Shown here: positions 1 through 10,900 of the stretch, in pieces
Layout of the letters: every line of letters begins with the position of its first letter
Numbering within the stretch: the first letter of the stretch is position 1
DNA from: Aurantiochytrium sp. KH105
Lineage: Eukaryota; Sar; Bigyra; Thraustochytrida; Thraustochytriidae
DNA: 64,000 bases
Assembly (NCBI GenBank): GCA_003116975.1
Contig: BGKB01000080.1
Location: 1-64,000, forward strand
Reading direction: 5' to 3'
Position numbers and translations under genes: made by a program
Notes under the pieces: generated by a model
The model's database searches: none
Told to the model about the DNA's origin: nothing
The model's input: the letters and a program-made list of their open reading frames with translations, nothing else

Positions 1-853
1 GGTTCGGATAGTGCGACGGAGAGAGCCTTGTTTGATCTACGGTGATACATTTCCACCTGTTTCTCGCAAGCGAACACCAACTCGGGGAGATGCACAGCCT
101 GCGCACAAAGATTATGCACATGCTTGCCTTCACAATATTCACATGATCCCATGGCCTGAGCAGCTTCACGCTCCCTGAGCACTTTTCCAGAGCACTTGTG
201 ATGGCCAGCTCGCAAAGTCTGTGACCCATGATTCACGAGACACCAACGTCCCAGAGCGCAAGGCAAAGCTTGTGAACCTTCGCCACGCTGTGAGCGCGTT
301 GTCCGCGACATTCTATCACCTCTCGGCGCTTGCACAGGCACGCTTTCCCCGAGCGTCAGGCAATACGGGTCTGCTCCGAGGCGTCCCAACCTAACCTAAC
401 CACCATCCAACCACCATCTAACCACTTTTTCCGTGAAAAGAGTGAAATTTCAAAAAGGCTCATGGTAGGAATTTTTTTTTGAAAAACGGGCCTAATGAAC
501 CTGTAATTGAAACATTTGTAAAATGGGAAAATGGAGCCTCTGATGAGTCAGTCATCTTATACCTCCCAAAACGAGGTTACAACTAGACGCTCCTCTTCCG
601 CCCTGCGCGACGGACCTCGGAGGAGGCTCGCGAGGCTGCAGATCAAGAACGAGGGCGAGGGCGAGGGCGACAGCGCGACAGCGCGAGCGAGCCCAGGCCA
701 ACGCTGGGCCGGAAGCCGCGGGGCCCGCCTGCCGCGGCTCCGGGCAAGCTGGCCTGAGCAGTTTGGGGACTTGCTCTCTTTTCGCGGCCTCGTCTTTCTT
801 TCATCGGGCAAGTCGCCTCGCGCCAGCAGCGACCACTCGCAGCCGCGCTCGTG
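1..853. other. Intergenic stretch at the left edge; no gene recognised
   Basis: No recognisable gene lies here. The + frame starting at base 2 is open to a stop at 176-178 and again from 179 to about 393, and the second stretch reads like protein (helix-like, Ala/Leu/Arg-rich), but there is no start codon and no known domain. It could be a decayed exon or chance. From about 590 the DNA becomes GC-rich and leads into the ceramidase start, so 600-853 is probably its promoter and 5' leader. A 107-codon frame at 531-854 that runs into the ceramidase start is treated as chance. Confidence 0.5.
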
Positions 854-1780
854 ATGGCGCGGACGTTGATCGGCGCCAAGGGCGCGTCGCTGCCGGTCGG
901 CGTGCTGGGAGCCTCAGTGTTCGTGACGACGGCGATGTGCTTCGCGCTCCTCGCGCTCGCGGACGGCTCGTGGGAAAACTGGCAGCAGGCCACGTGCTTG
1001 CAGACACAGTGCTTTTGCGAGCGCCCTCGAGACGGTCTGCTGCGGCAGCCTGCGAACACATGGTCGAACCTCGCGTTCTCCGTGACGGGCGTCCTGGCAC
1101 TCTGCGAGAGCATTGAACAAAAGCTGCACAGCCGGACTCTCAAGGAGACGCCGCTGCAAAAGCTCGGACTGAACTTTGTGGCCCTATTTGGTATGTCCAA
1201 CATTTTGCTCGGCTTTGGCTCCGGATGGTATCACGCCTCGCTCACGCTCTACGGGCAATTTATCGACAACGCCGGCATGTACTTGGTGTGCTCTGCGCCA
1301 GCTCTCTATGCTCTTGCCTGTATGCGTCTGCGGCGCGCTGGTCCCAAGGCCTCTTCGGCCGTTCAGAACGCTATTGTCCATCGCTTCCTCGTCGAATTTC
1401 TCATGGTCAATGCGGGTTTGGGCTGGCTCTGCCTTGCATACCCCATAACGCGTCGGTATATCTTCTTTAGCCTCGTCGCTTTCGCCGCTGCCTGCGAAAT
1501 ACGGGCCAGGCATGAATGTGGCCCGGAACGGGCGCAACGTGCGGAGGGCCGCGTCTTCTTTGCTGGTCTTGCGACGTTTTTGCTGGCCTTTGCAATTTGG
1601 ATCGCCGACATTCGCGGCTGGATCTGTGATCCAGACAGCCTTTTCCAAGGCCACGCCGTCTGGCATCTGCTCTGCGGCTTGGCCTCGTGGCTCATCTTTC
1701 TCTATTTTCATCGCATTATCTTTGGTGTACAACATTTGAAAGCAGGCGCTGTAAATGCAGGTGACTGCTCCATTGTCTGA
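854..1780 (+). CDS. Alkaline ceramidase (CREST superfamily membrane hydrolase)
   Basis: A 308-residue multi-pass membrane protein of the alkaline ceramidase family. These enzymes hydrolyse ceramide to sphingosine and fatty acid in ER/Golgi membranes. Family signatures are visible in order: QPANTWSNLAF near the N-terminal side, then GFGSGWYHASL with the putative zinc ligand His127, FIDNAGM with the conserved Asp shortly after, and near the C-terminus GHAVWHLL with His267 and His271. This matches the Ser/His/Asp/His-x3-His arrangement of human ACER3. About seven hydrophobic segments are spaced along the chain, and the length is typical of the family (about 265-310). The ATG at 854 is chosen; the codon just upstream is GTG, not a eukaryotic start. 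It is convergent with the RING-H2 gene, with 271 bp between stop codons. Substrate chain-length preference cannot be read from the sequence. Confidence 0.88.
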   Translation: MARTLIGAKGASLPVGVLGASVFVTTAMCFALLALADGSWENWQQATCLQTQCFCERPRDGLLRQPANTWSNLAFSVTGVLALCESIEQKLHSRTLKETPLQKLGLNFVALFGMSNILLGFGSGWYHASLTLYGQFIDNAGMYLVCSAPALYALACMRLRRAGPKASSAVQNAIVHRFLVEFLMVNAGLGWLCLAYPITRRYIFFSLVAFAAACEIRARHECGPERAQRAEGRVFFAGLATFLLAFAIWIADIRGWICDPDSLFQGHAVWHLLCGLASWLIFLYFHRIIFGVQHLKAGAVNAGDCSIV

Positions 1781-2051
1781 GTCTCTGACGAACTGAACGA
1801 CAAAATTCTTCTCGCAAGCTCATTTCTGTGTCTAGAATCTATAAACCTATACATGTCGCAGACACTCATCTTCGTTCTCCATCGCCAATTCTCTCCCGTG
1901 CTTTCTTTCTATCTTATCTTGTTCCTCTCGACGTTCGGCATTGATATAAGTTGCCATTCGCATCACAGGTGAGGCCGAGGCGTTGACGGCCAGAGATGCG
2001 AGCTGTTTTTTATTTTCCCAAATGACTTTTTCACACACGCTGAGAGAGAAA

Positions 2052-5000
2052 TTAATCTTCATGACCGTGGGAGAAATCGTGCGCGTCCCGTTGACAAATC
2101 GGGCACTTGGGATTGTCGATGAGCCAGCGAACAATACAGTCCGAATGAAAGCGACTACAGATTGCGATGCGCCATTGGTTGTTTTAGCAATTGTATATGA
2201 ACACAACGAGATCAAACAGAGCAGCGCGTGTCGAGTCAGCAACAGCAACCTATTATCATTCCTTTTCGCCGTCCCACCCCCTCTTAACAAAACTTTCGTC
2301 CTCCTCCCCCCCCTCCCCTAATTTTTCAATCCTTTCCGTTCCTCACTCTCTGTATCAAGAAACTTACTGAAAACATGGCAACGTTCGCAAACGATCGCCA
2401 TCTGAATAGTCTCCCAGGCAAATGAGACAATTTGATTGGTCGCCCGAAAAGCTGCTCGAAGTAAATTCGTGCTCGGGAAGACGCAAGATGTCGTTCTCGC
2501 TCATACCTGTCCCTCGACGGCGATGCGCGGCAAGAACGAGATCCGCTCTGCGCCTAGAAGAAATCACCGATCCCAACATATGGTCCCAGATCGACGGCCC
2601 GTTCTCCCACGGTTCAGGCAATAAGACGACGCGCGGTGCGTTTGAACGTTGCGGCCCACGGTCGCTATACACGTTGCGCAGGGCATGTCGGGCTAGAGCA
2701 GATCCGTCTTCGTCTCGAAGGCTGCCCCCGCCCGAGGGAAGGTTGAAACGGACCTGACTATCGTCGTCGTCATCTCTCGCCCCCAAATTAAAGCGAACGC
2801 TACGCCGCATCGATCTGCGGCCCCAAAGCGAGTCATTCGACGGCGACTCAAGACTCTGGGTGACAAAGTTCTGCACAGCGGCCTCTGCTTCAGATTCAGA
2901 GTGGCAAAATTCGAGCGTAAAATGCAACCTCTGCTCAATTTCTCTGCGCTCGTTTGGTCGCACGGCACCAAGAATTTCGCACACTGTCTCACGTCTCGCT
3001 TCAAATGCAGCCTCTACATCAAATGCTCCCGTTCGGCGCTGCACTTCGGTGGCGCGAGCCGATGCTTGCCCTGACTCCGTCTGACCATCATTGTCTTCGT
3101 CCGGATCAGCTGCAGCTGCAGATGCACCGCCAGCTGCACCAGCACCAGTAGCACCAGCACTTGTAGCATCAGCACTAGTAACATCAGCATCAGCACTACC
3201 AGCTGCATTCGTTGAACCTTCAATTTGAGTCTCTTCGTCTGCACTTGTTGTGATATCTTCTTCTGATCTTGCCACTGTCGCCAATGCAGAAGCTGATTCG
3301 GAAACAACCGCGGGCGCAGGCGCGGACGGTGGCGCGGCGTCACTCCCACGTGCTAAACTCTCTCCATCCGCCCGTGCCTCGATCTGCGGACTTTGATCGT
3401 CTTCAAGAGGGGGGGTAGAAGCGCTCCGAGCTGCAAGCAGCGGCTCCGCCTCACTTGTGTGCGAAGCAACTTCCGTGTCTACATCGGACTCGGAATGGCC
3501 ATGCAACGAGACGCGGGCCATCTCGCGAATCAACTTTTTCACGGCCGGAGGCACGCGAACGTTTTTGCAGCAGGCCGTGCAAGTGAGCGATTTCGCGAGC
3601 GCGAGATCCGTCGCGCGCATTTGTGAGTCAGATGAGGCCAAAGAAGGCGACGATGATAGGGAAGCGTCAGGCGCTGCGGCGGCAGCTTGCGTATGATGAA
3701 TGTACTGCATACGTCCACACGTCACTGTGCCGCACTTGAATTGCAAAGGCGGAAGTGGCGTCGACAAATCGAGGCTCGCAACTGTAGCAGAGTCATCAGC
3801 ATGACCGTACCCCGTCAGACCTTGCTCTGATGGAAACGTGCGCGGACCCTGCAGGGCCATGGCGCGGTCATCCGGCATCATTCCAAAGATGCAGGTTAGC
3901 TGAAAGTTAGCATCAAGGGTATTTCCTAGACTTTGAACGTCAAGGGAAGTCTTGGGAATGGATACCATGACGAGTTGCTCGCCCTCCGGAAATTCTTCCG
4001 CAACTGAAGCGTCTTCGAAAGGTTCCGCGCTAGCCACGTTTACGTGAGTCTGTATGATAACGCGCCCAGGCTGCCCGGGTTCCAAGTGATACACCTTGAG
4101 AACAACGTCGCGCTCGACCCGACGATTAATGTCAAAGGCGACATCCGTGTTTGGCAAATATCTTGCCTCGCGAATTCCCTGCACCATCGTTGAGTGCAGA
4201 AAGTCAGTCTGATCGCCGTTCATGACCATGACGTACGGTCGACAGCCTTGCGGGGCCGCGCGATCCTCCGAGCTGATGCGCGGCGCGTGGGAAAGAACAA
4301 CCTTGCGAAGAACCATTCGCCGCCAATACATTGGCTCGGACTCGGCCGGCAGAGCCGGACGAACATATCCCAATGCACCCACGACACGCCGCGCACAAGC
4401 ACGAGCGTCGGGTCCATCAGGGTCCCCAAAGGTCGGCCTTCTCGAGCTTGACGAACTATTCCGACATCCCCAAAGTGCGCGGCCGTTCACACGAGCCCAC
4501 AGGTTGGTGCGTTTGTACGAGGCGGAAAACGTCCGTAAGCGAGGCGAGGTTGGGATCGGCGGCACATTGGTTGACTGCGCAGAGATTGTCGACCCGCCAT
4601 TGCTAAGCTCTAGGCCTGAGAGACCCGTTTCTCGAACGTGTTGAAAAAGAGTCATGGCCTCGGCAACATCGGTCGCGCGCCCTTGTGAAGCGGCGCTCAA
4701 GAGCACGCAAGTGATGGCCAGGTACTGCAAGTGTTGTTCTGAGGAAGCAATGACAAATGCAACGCGATGCCCATCCGCGCGAGTCCATTGCAGGATGCGA
4801 CGTACATCATCAATGCACGAGCATGGGGCCACAATACCCGTGCGGGCAGGGTCGCCCGATGAGACATGGACCATGCCAGAGGCAAAGACCGAGGTCACGT
4901 CGCATGAGGTGTCCGTCAAGCCAAAGGAAAAGACCTCAAAGCGTCGTCGACTTCGCTCGAGACCAGCGGCGGCACGTCTTAATACCGAGGTCCCTCGATG

Positions 5001-5258
5001 CACGAGGGTTGATGAAGGTGTTGCGCGCGTCTCTGCTTCCTTGCGAACCGCCTCATAAATATGCGCTGCGTGCTTTTCGTGAAGCATGACGACCTGCGGT
5101 GTCACAGCGACCAGGCCATACTGTGGCCAGTATTGTGTTGCGAGTCGATCAAATTTCCTCGCACGAGCCAACTTGCGTAGCTTGGCCCAAACTCCACGGC
5201 GCACACTCTGCGCAGATTGCGACGATGAAGACGAAATCTGGTCGCGTTGGCTCGCCAT
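2052..5258 (-). CDS. PTEN-like pseudophosphatase / PTEN-C2 / RING-H2 protein (two exons)
   Basis: Spliced as complement(join(2052..2154, 2368..5258)), 997 residues. Residues about 40-215 follow the PTEN/auxilin/plant-formin phosphatase-like fold, but the P-loop position (about 168-177) reads FVIASSEQHL, with no Cys or Arg of the active HCxxGxxR loop, so it should be catalytically dead. Residues about 312-450 resemble the PTEN-type C2 domain (VVLSHAPR, GCRPYVMVMNG, DVVLKVYH), a membrane-binding module. A long Ser/Ala/Glu-rich disordered region follows. The last 45 residues form a C3H2C3 RING-H2 finger (CLIC, LPCFHRFHSDC, CPIC), the E2-binding module of E3 ubiquitin ligases. The intron falls inside the RING, and splicing restores the FHRFHSDC stretch. 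A membrane-recruited E3 is inferred. The pseudophosphatase and C2 calls rest on pattern recognition; the RING is secure. Confidence 0.82.
2155..2367 (-). other. Spliceosomal intron, 213 bp, interrupting the RING-H2 finger
   Basis: On the minus strand the donor reads CA|GTAAGT (exon 1 ends at 2368) and the acceptor reads CTGTAG|TCGC (exon 2 starts at 2154). The junction is phase 2 and restores the third cysteine and both histidines of the RING in frame. Without splicing, the reading frame stops within the GTAAGT donor. This is the only intron in the window I can document from protein continuity. Confidence 0.9.
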
Positions 5259-6011
5259 TTTCCCACAACAAAGGCCACCTTCGGGAAACGACTCGTATCC
5301 GTGATGCGAGCCCGAAGAAGGCTGGCCGAAAGCAAGTCGTCCTTTGTAGCCTTCGCCTTCTTCTCAAACGAACTCGAGGTACGAAGGGGGAATCGTCTTT
5401 GGAGCGACTCGGTCAACGCGTGTCGTAGTCTTTGAGAAAATGCCGAGCCTGTACCAGAGTATACCAATCCCCCCCCCCGCGGTCCTAGCCCGAAGCAGGT
5501 CGCGCGCGCACGCACGAGGCTTCGAGCGGGCTTCCTTCCCTCGATGACCGACGTTTTCCGCGGCACGCACACCGGCCCACCGAGCGGGCCGCCGAGGACC
5601 CGGGCTCCAGAGACGCGCGTGGGCGGCGAGCGCGGTCTGCGCTGCGCGGAGGAGCCTTCCTCCCGCGTCCGCGCGCGCGAGCCCCCCGGCGTCGCGAGTC
5701 TGGTCGCAGGCGAGCAAGCGGGCGGGCGGGCTCGATCCGATCCAACCTGATCCGATCCAGCCCGATCCGCGCCCCGGGTCCGTCTCTCGCCCGGTCTGTC
5801 TGTCGGCCGGCCGGCCCGTCCTCGGCGCGGCGCCGGGACTCGCCGCGGACGCTGCGCGGGGCAGGCGGGGCGGCGCGGAGCGGGGGGCGGAGGGGCCGCG
5901 GCGAGCGTCGCCGGCCGCGAGCTTCGATTCGCGCTTGCCTCGCGAGAGCTCCGAGGAGAACTGGCAGAATTCAAACTTTCTTTCTTCTTCTCCGACTGTC
6001 ATCCGACCGAG

Positions 6012-6132
6012 GAATGAGTGAACTCGAATGAATTCAAATGAATGAATGAATGAATGAATGAATGAACTCGAATACATGAATGAATGAATTCGAATTCATG
6101 CATGAATGAATGAATGAAAGAATGAATGAAGG
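6012..6132. repeat. AATG tetranucleotide microsatellite, imperfect
   Basis: Runs of GAATGAATG interrupted by AATTCGAATTC-type variants across about 120 bp. It is a simple repeat by eye; copy number likely varies between strains. Confidence 0.9.
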
Positions 6133-7033
6133 AACGTCTTGCAAAACTGCAAACAAAGTCGCTTTCCCCCGTCGCTGGGAGCGGCCCGGGATGCTCCTTT
6201 CGTTTGAGAAAACGGAAGCCTGCCTGCGAAGTCGACGGGATCGAAGTCGAGTCGGCAGCGACGGTGAAAGCTGTGCAGGTGATGGCGGCGACGATAGTGA
6301 CGGTGCTGAAAGGAGTGACATCAATGACGACGACGAAGATAGGGGAGATAGCGACGGCTGGCCTATTACCAAATGAGAAGAGGATTGAAGATGTTATTTT
6401 GTTTCAAGTCGCGCTCGGTGGACTGCTTGTTTGTTGTCATGTTCTCAAACTGGAATTTTTAAAAATACGCTTTCGTGCCCTGCAGCTGCTGGCAGAAGCT
6501 AAAAAGTTCATACGCGCGTTCGCTTTGGGGGGAATCACGAACTTCGCACAGGAACATGTTCTCATTCGAGAAATTTTTCGAGAAACAGCTTGAAGAAAAG
6601 CTTGCATTGTTTGTAAACGTATGCTACTTGCAAAGGAGGCGAGGGTCACGTTGTGTGCGAAGCTGAAAACCCACGTCATGGAATTTAGAATGCAAAAGAA
6701 CCTGGATACAGAGCCAAGTGTCTAACTGATAGAATTTGCAAGGTGCAAGCATGTGCAAGTTTGATACAGATATTAAGTGTTACGAGAAGGCCTTAGGTTC
6801 CAAAAAGCATGCTCGACAAGCTTGTAGGACGCAATCGTTTTGTTTGGAACATGACAGCAATTTTGAAAGCGCTGTTGCGCGAGGATTTAACCGCCTTGAC
6901 ATACTGTCCAGGTATCATATGCCATTCCTTGAAACTCATGTATCGTTGCCATCTTCGTGATCAGTCGAGCGCAACGCTCTTTCAAATTTCCCAACCCACG
7001 CGAAAAGCTCGGCAATGCCACTGACGTCACCCA

Positions 7034-7053
7034 CCCCCCCCCCCCCCCCCCCC
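7034..7053. repeat. C20 homopolymer
   Basis: Twenty consecutive C residues. Assembly error in the count is possible at such a run. Confidence 0.9.
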
Positions 7054-7953
7054 ATATCCGGCGCAACTCAACAAACTCAATTTTATCTGAATCACGATCG
7101 AGAGCTCAAGAAAGGAAAGATGACGGCCACCATTTTTCAACTTGCGAAAATCTGGCTCCTTGACGAAATGTATTTGTTTCCTCCAGAAAATTGATCAAGT
7201 CGCGAGCTTCGACGAGAAATAGCCTCTCTCAATAACCATGAGGCTTGAGGTGAATAAGAACAAGCACTCCATGTGAACGCAAGTAGTGACGCGATGCGAT
7301 CTGGCCATGGTCCGACGCGACGCGCACTGCTTACGATGTGCAGGGCTGCGATGCGTTATGGTGCGGAAAGAAGCGAAAAGGAAGCATGAGCCAACAAAAA
7401 AAATCTTTCCGTCAGCAACAAACACCCTCGTCACCGTGTGATACGAGAGCAAAACCAAACACGAGCAGACCTCGGCCAAAGCGCGCGGAGGCTGACGAGG
7501 CCGAGCCGGCGCGGGACGGCAGTGGGGCGGCGTGCCCCGCCGGTCGCCTCGCGAGCAGCAGCTCGCAGTGCCGACAGGTGAGCCGGCGCGGCGAGGCTGA
7601 GCGCAGCAGGTGCATGTGGTTCAGGCCCTCTGTCTCTCTATCTCTCTCCCCACGGACCCACGTCGCGGGCTCAAGCCGCCGGCAAAGGCGACCACGAGCG
7701 AGCAAGCCTCGGGAGGCAGCTTTGCACGTCGAGACTAACGCAGGAAACCTCAGTGCGTGGACACCGCCAGAGCCGGCGTTCATATCTCCGCGATAGACGA
7801 CCGTGGAACCGTTTACTCGCAGCAGCAAGGCGCAAAGACATTCTCATTTCTCCTTCTGCTCGGCGCTGCCGCCACTGTCGAGCAACCCGGTGCGCATAGG
7901 ACTGGCGTCCCCGCTGAGGACGCGTAGGACGTGTGTTTACTAGCACGACAAGT

Positions 7954-10900
7954 ATGCGATCCTTTCTCAATCGTTTCCGAGCGACAAGCCGACCCGATGT
8001 GCGCACGGAAGGCAACAACAAAGGTGCGAAAAAGGCCGCCAATGGCAAGGCAGATACCACGCGCGAACGGCGGCAAAAGGGCAAACTCAACCGCAAGGGG
8101 AGCTCTGCCGCGCGAAGATCTCATCGCACTTTGGTTGCATACTTTGCGGATCCCGAACATGAGAAAAATATGACGCCAGAGAGCATTCGCGAGAATCTGC
8201 GCCTTGCCGAAGATGTCCTCCCAGGCCTCGTGGCAGACGCCCTCCACCAGAGCACTAACGACCTAGTCGAGGTCATGGACATCTTAAGCGGGCATATTCG
8301 TATCAACATTGGCGCCGGTCGATCCACGGTTGTCACCCTGCAAAAGGCTTCTGTGGCGCGGCAAGGGCTCTGCTTCCAGACGTTGGACGTTCTGGAGCAG
8401 GTCTCATGCGCTCTAGAGGATGGCGCAGATGCCTGCGCAGCGGTCGGTCTACCCGCCCAACTACTTTACGCCCTCTCGCTCTACTTTGGCATCGTGGTCG
8501 CCGATGATCATGCTTCATTCATCCTTCGGGCCGAGCAAGACGCTGATGCAGACCGCTTCAGGCTCGATTCCCTTGAAGAGGGCTTCATTACTGAGGGCGA
8601 AACTGATGAAGACGATACAGACGGTGAGAGCGCCAGCGGGAGTGGCCGCAGGCGGGGCGGCTTCATGGGCGTAGAGTCACCGATCGAGGTGTATCAAGGC
8701 GCAGGGGGAACCCAGGTAAACTTACCGCGCAATGACGTGCAACCCGCAGAGCCTGGGGGCAAGATTCTTCGATCACAAAACGTCATGCAGAGGCTCGTTG
8801 CTATGCTCTGCCATCTGCTACCGAATGAAGGGGTCCTCCTCAGCCTTTTGCGCGAGCCCGACCACGGTTTGCGCTATCTATTCTTTATTGTCGAGGCCAC
8901 TCGTGCTCGTGACGAAGCGACTTCTCTCGTCAAGGCTGTCTCGGAGAGTCTCATGCCCGGTGCCGTTGTTGATCATATCGTTGAGGACCGTCTCCTCGAG
9001 CGCTGGATGGGGGCTATCCGCGCGCGCGCTTTTGACATCTCAAGCGTTGGGGTATTAACCTGCATCGTGCAGCTCCTCGTCGCCTCGTGCCGCTCAAGCC
9101 AACGTCTCCTTGACGACTTTCAAGAGTGCGGCGGCTATGTCTTGTACTACGACGTCCTTTGCGCCGTGCCGAGCATGACAGAGGTGTCGCTAACAAATCT
9201 CCGACAGCTCGTCTACCTCGGCCCGGGCTTTGCCGAGGCTGAAGAAGACGCCGAGCATCTTGGCGTCGTTCACTCTGTCTTTTTGGCACGGAATGAACCT
9301 GCTTTTGCGGTGGTTGCTGGCATGCTTTGCCATCTCGAGTACTCAATTTGTGTTCAGAATCGCCAGGCTCAAGAGACAATCTGGCGAAATCACATGTTTG
9401 CCTGGCGGTACATGGCCATGAGTGAGAACGAAACTGATGCAGAGCTTGCACGCTATCGCATGCCGATTTCCGGGGCCGACATGCTCCGTTTGCCATTGCT
9501 TCATTGCGTGCTCACCATATACTCCTCCAACCCAGTCAATTTTGGGATGCTCGACGAAAAGTTTGGGGTGATGAGCACGCTGCTAGTAAGTCTCGGGGCG
9601 AGTCTCGAAATTCACGAAGAGTTTCTTTTTATGGTCGCCAAGCTCTTGGAACTGATTTCCATGGGCATGGACTATCGCCCGGCCTCCTTGCTGGAAACAA
9701 TATGCAAACGCACGCTCCCAACCTTGGTCATCAATCGCCGCGTGGAGCTCCTGCACAAGGACTCTGACAAGCCGAATGCCCTCGAGCAGCTCGAGAGGGA
9801 CGCCCAGGCCACTGCAGCAGCTGAATTCCCTGCTCTTCTGGAAGAACACCCGCCCATGAATCCATTGGCAGACTCTCTCGCGGCCCTTGCAGAGCCGTCT
9901 TCAAGTCTAGATGCCGAATCTTCGCCATCCAATTTGGGCATCTCCAGCGCCACGTCGCGTACGACAGACGATACGAGCGACACAGGGCAGGCCAGCGGCC
10001 CCACGATCACCGACGCTTCGGGACAACAAACACATGTTGCGCCAGGGACGTTTATCATGCATGTGTTATGTCAGACGCTCATCAAGATGATTCGCAGCGA
10101 CGAAGGGTACCGCGTCGAGCTGCGCGAGGCAGGTCTCCTTTCGCAGGCCATCTTTCCATTTCTTGTCCTCGCCGCTGACGCCCCGTCGCGGAGCGCGGAC
10201 CCGGAGCTTTTCCAAATGCTCAACAGCTGGTGCGCCCTCCTCTGCGACATGCTGGACGGCGACCCCATCAACGAGCAGCTTTTGCGCGAGTCTAATGCAC
10301 ATCATTCTCTCTATCGACTAGTCCTTCGTAAGCCTACGGCACCTCTGCTGGTGCTGTTGCAGTTGGCGCGCGGCGACAGCCCATTCTTGGAGCAGGATGT
10401 AGGTGCCTTGCTCGAGATACTTCAACAATCGCGTCGCGACTGGTCCCGCAAATATGAAATTCTTGGCACGCTCGTGGAAATGATGCGCAAAAATCACAAT
10501 GCCAAGGATCTCATGCGCCAGCTTAATGGCTTCGAAACAATGCTCTACGTTCTCGAAAGCTTGCAGGGCAAGTTCTCGGATGACGTTCCCGATGACGAAC
10601 GCAACGAGGCCGTCTCCGTCCTAGAACGCGTCTTTCAAGTCTTTACCGTCGCCATGACGGGCAACCACATCGTCAATCGCGCCTACATCAAGGAGGAAAT
10701 TCGTTACGAGTCCATGTCATCCACGTGCCAGTCCATTGGCATCTTTGGCACGGCGCACGACCGTGTCCTCGTGGACATGGTCATTGACTGCATTACCGAG
10801 GTGATCGAAATCCGCCTTTGTCGCAACCGCGCCAGCATACACAACGCCAGTGAGCTCGTCGATGCCGATACCTTGCGAATACGCAATGTTGATCCGCTGC

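Larger units (their letters stand above)
5259..7953. other. 2.7 kb divergent intergenic region; no gene recognised
   Basis: The region separates the minus-strand PTEN-like/RING gene from the plus-strand BEACH gene. It begins very GC-rich (5450-5950), passes through an AATG repeat (6012-6132), becomes more mixed or AT-rich (6360-7000), contains a C20 homopolymer (7034-7053) and turns GC-rich before the BEACH start. Reading frames of 60-155 codons occur on both strands (for example + 6126-6593), but none has a domain, typical composition or a supporting neighbour, so I read them as chance. Promoters for both flanking genes presumably lie here. Confidence 0.5.

Noticed and set aside
380-425. CCTAACCTAACC words resembling telomeric repeat
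   Set aside because: Only two clean units in otherwise ordinary DNA; no array.
5102-5974. A 290-codon minus-strand frame overlapping the start of the PTEN-like gene
   Set aside because: It is in a different frame from the domain-supported gene, Arg/Pro-rich from GC content, and has no domain.
6126-6593. A 155-codon plus-strand frame downstream of the AATG repeat
   Set aside because: It looks partly hydrophobic but matches nothing, and four other frames of similar size overlap the same area.
7933-7953. Possible upstream start of the BEACH protein
   Set aside because: The upstream codon is GTG; the first ATG in the frame is at 7954.
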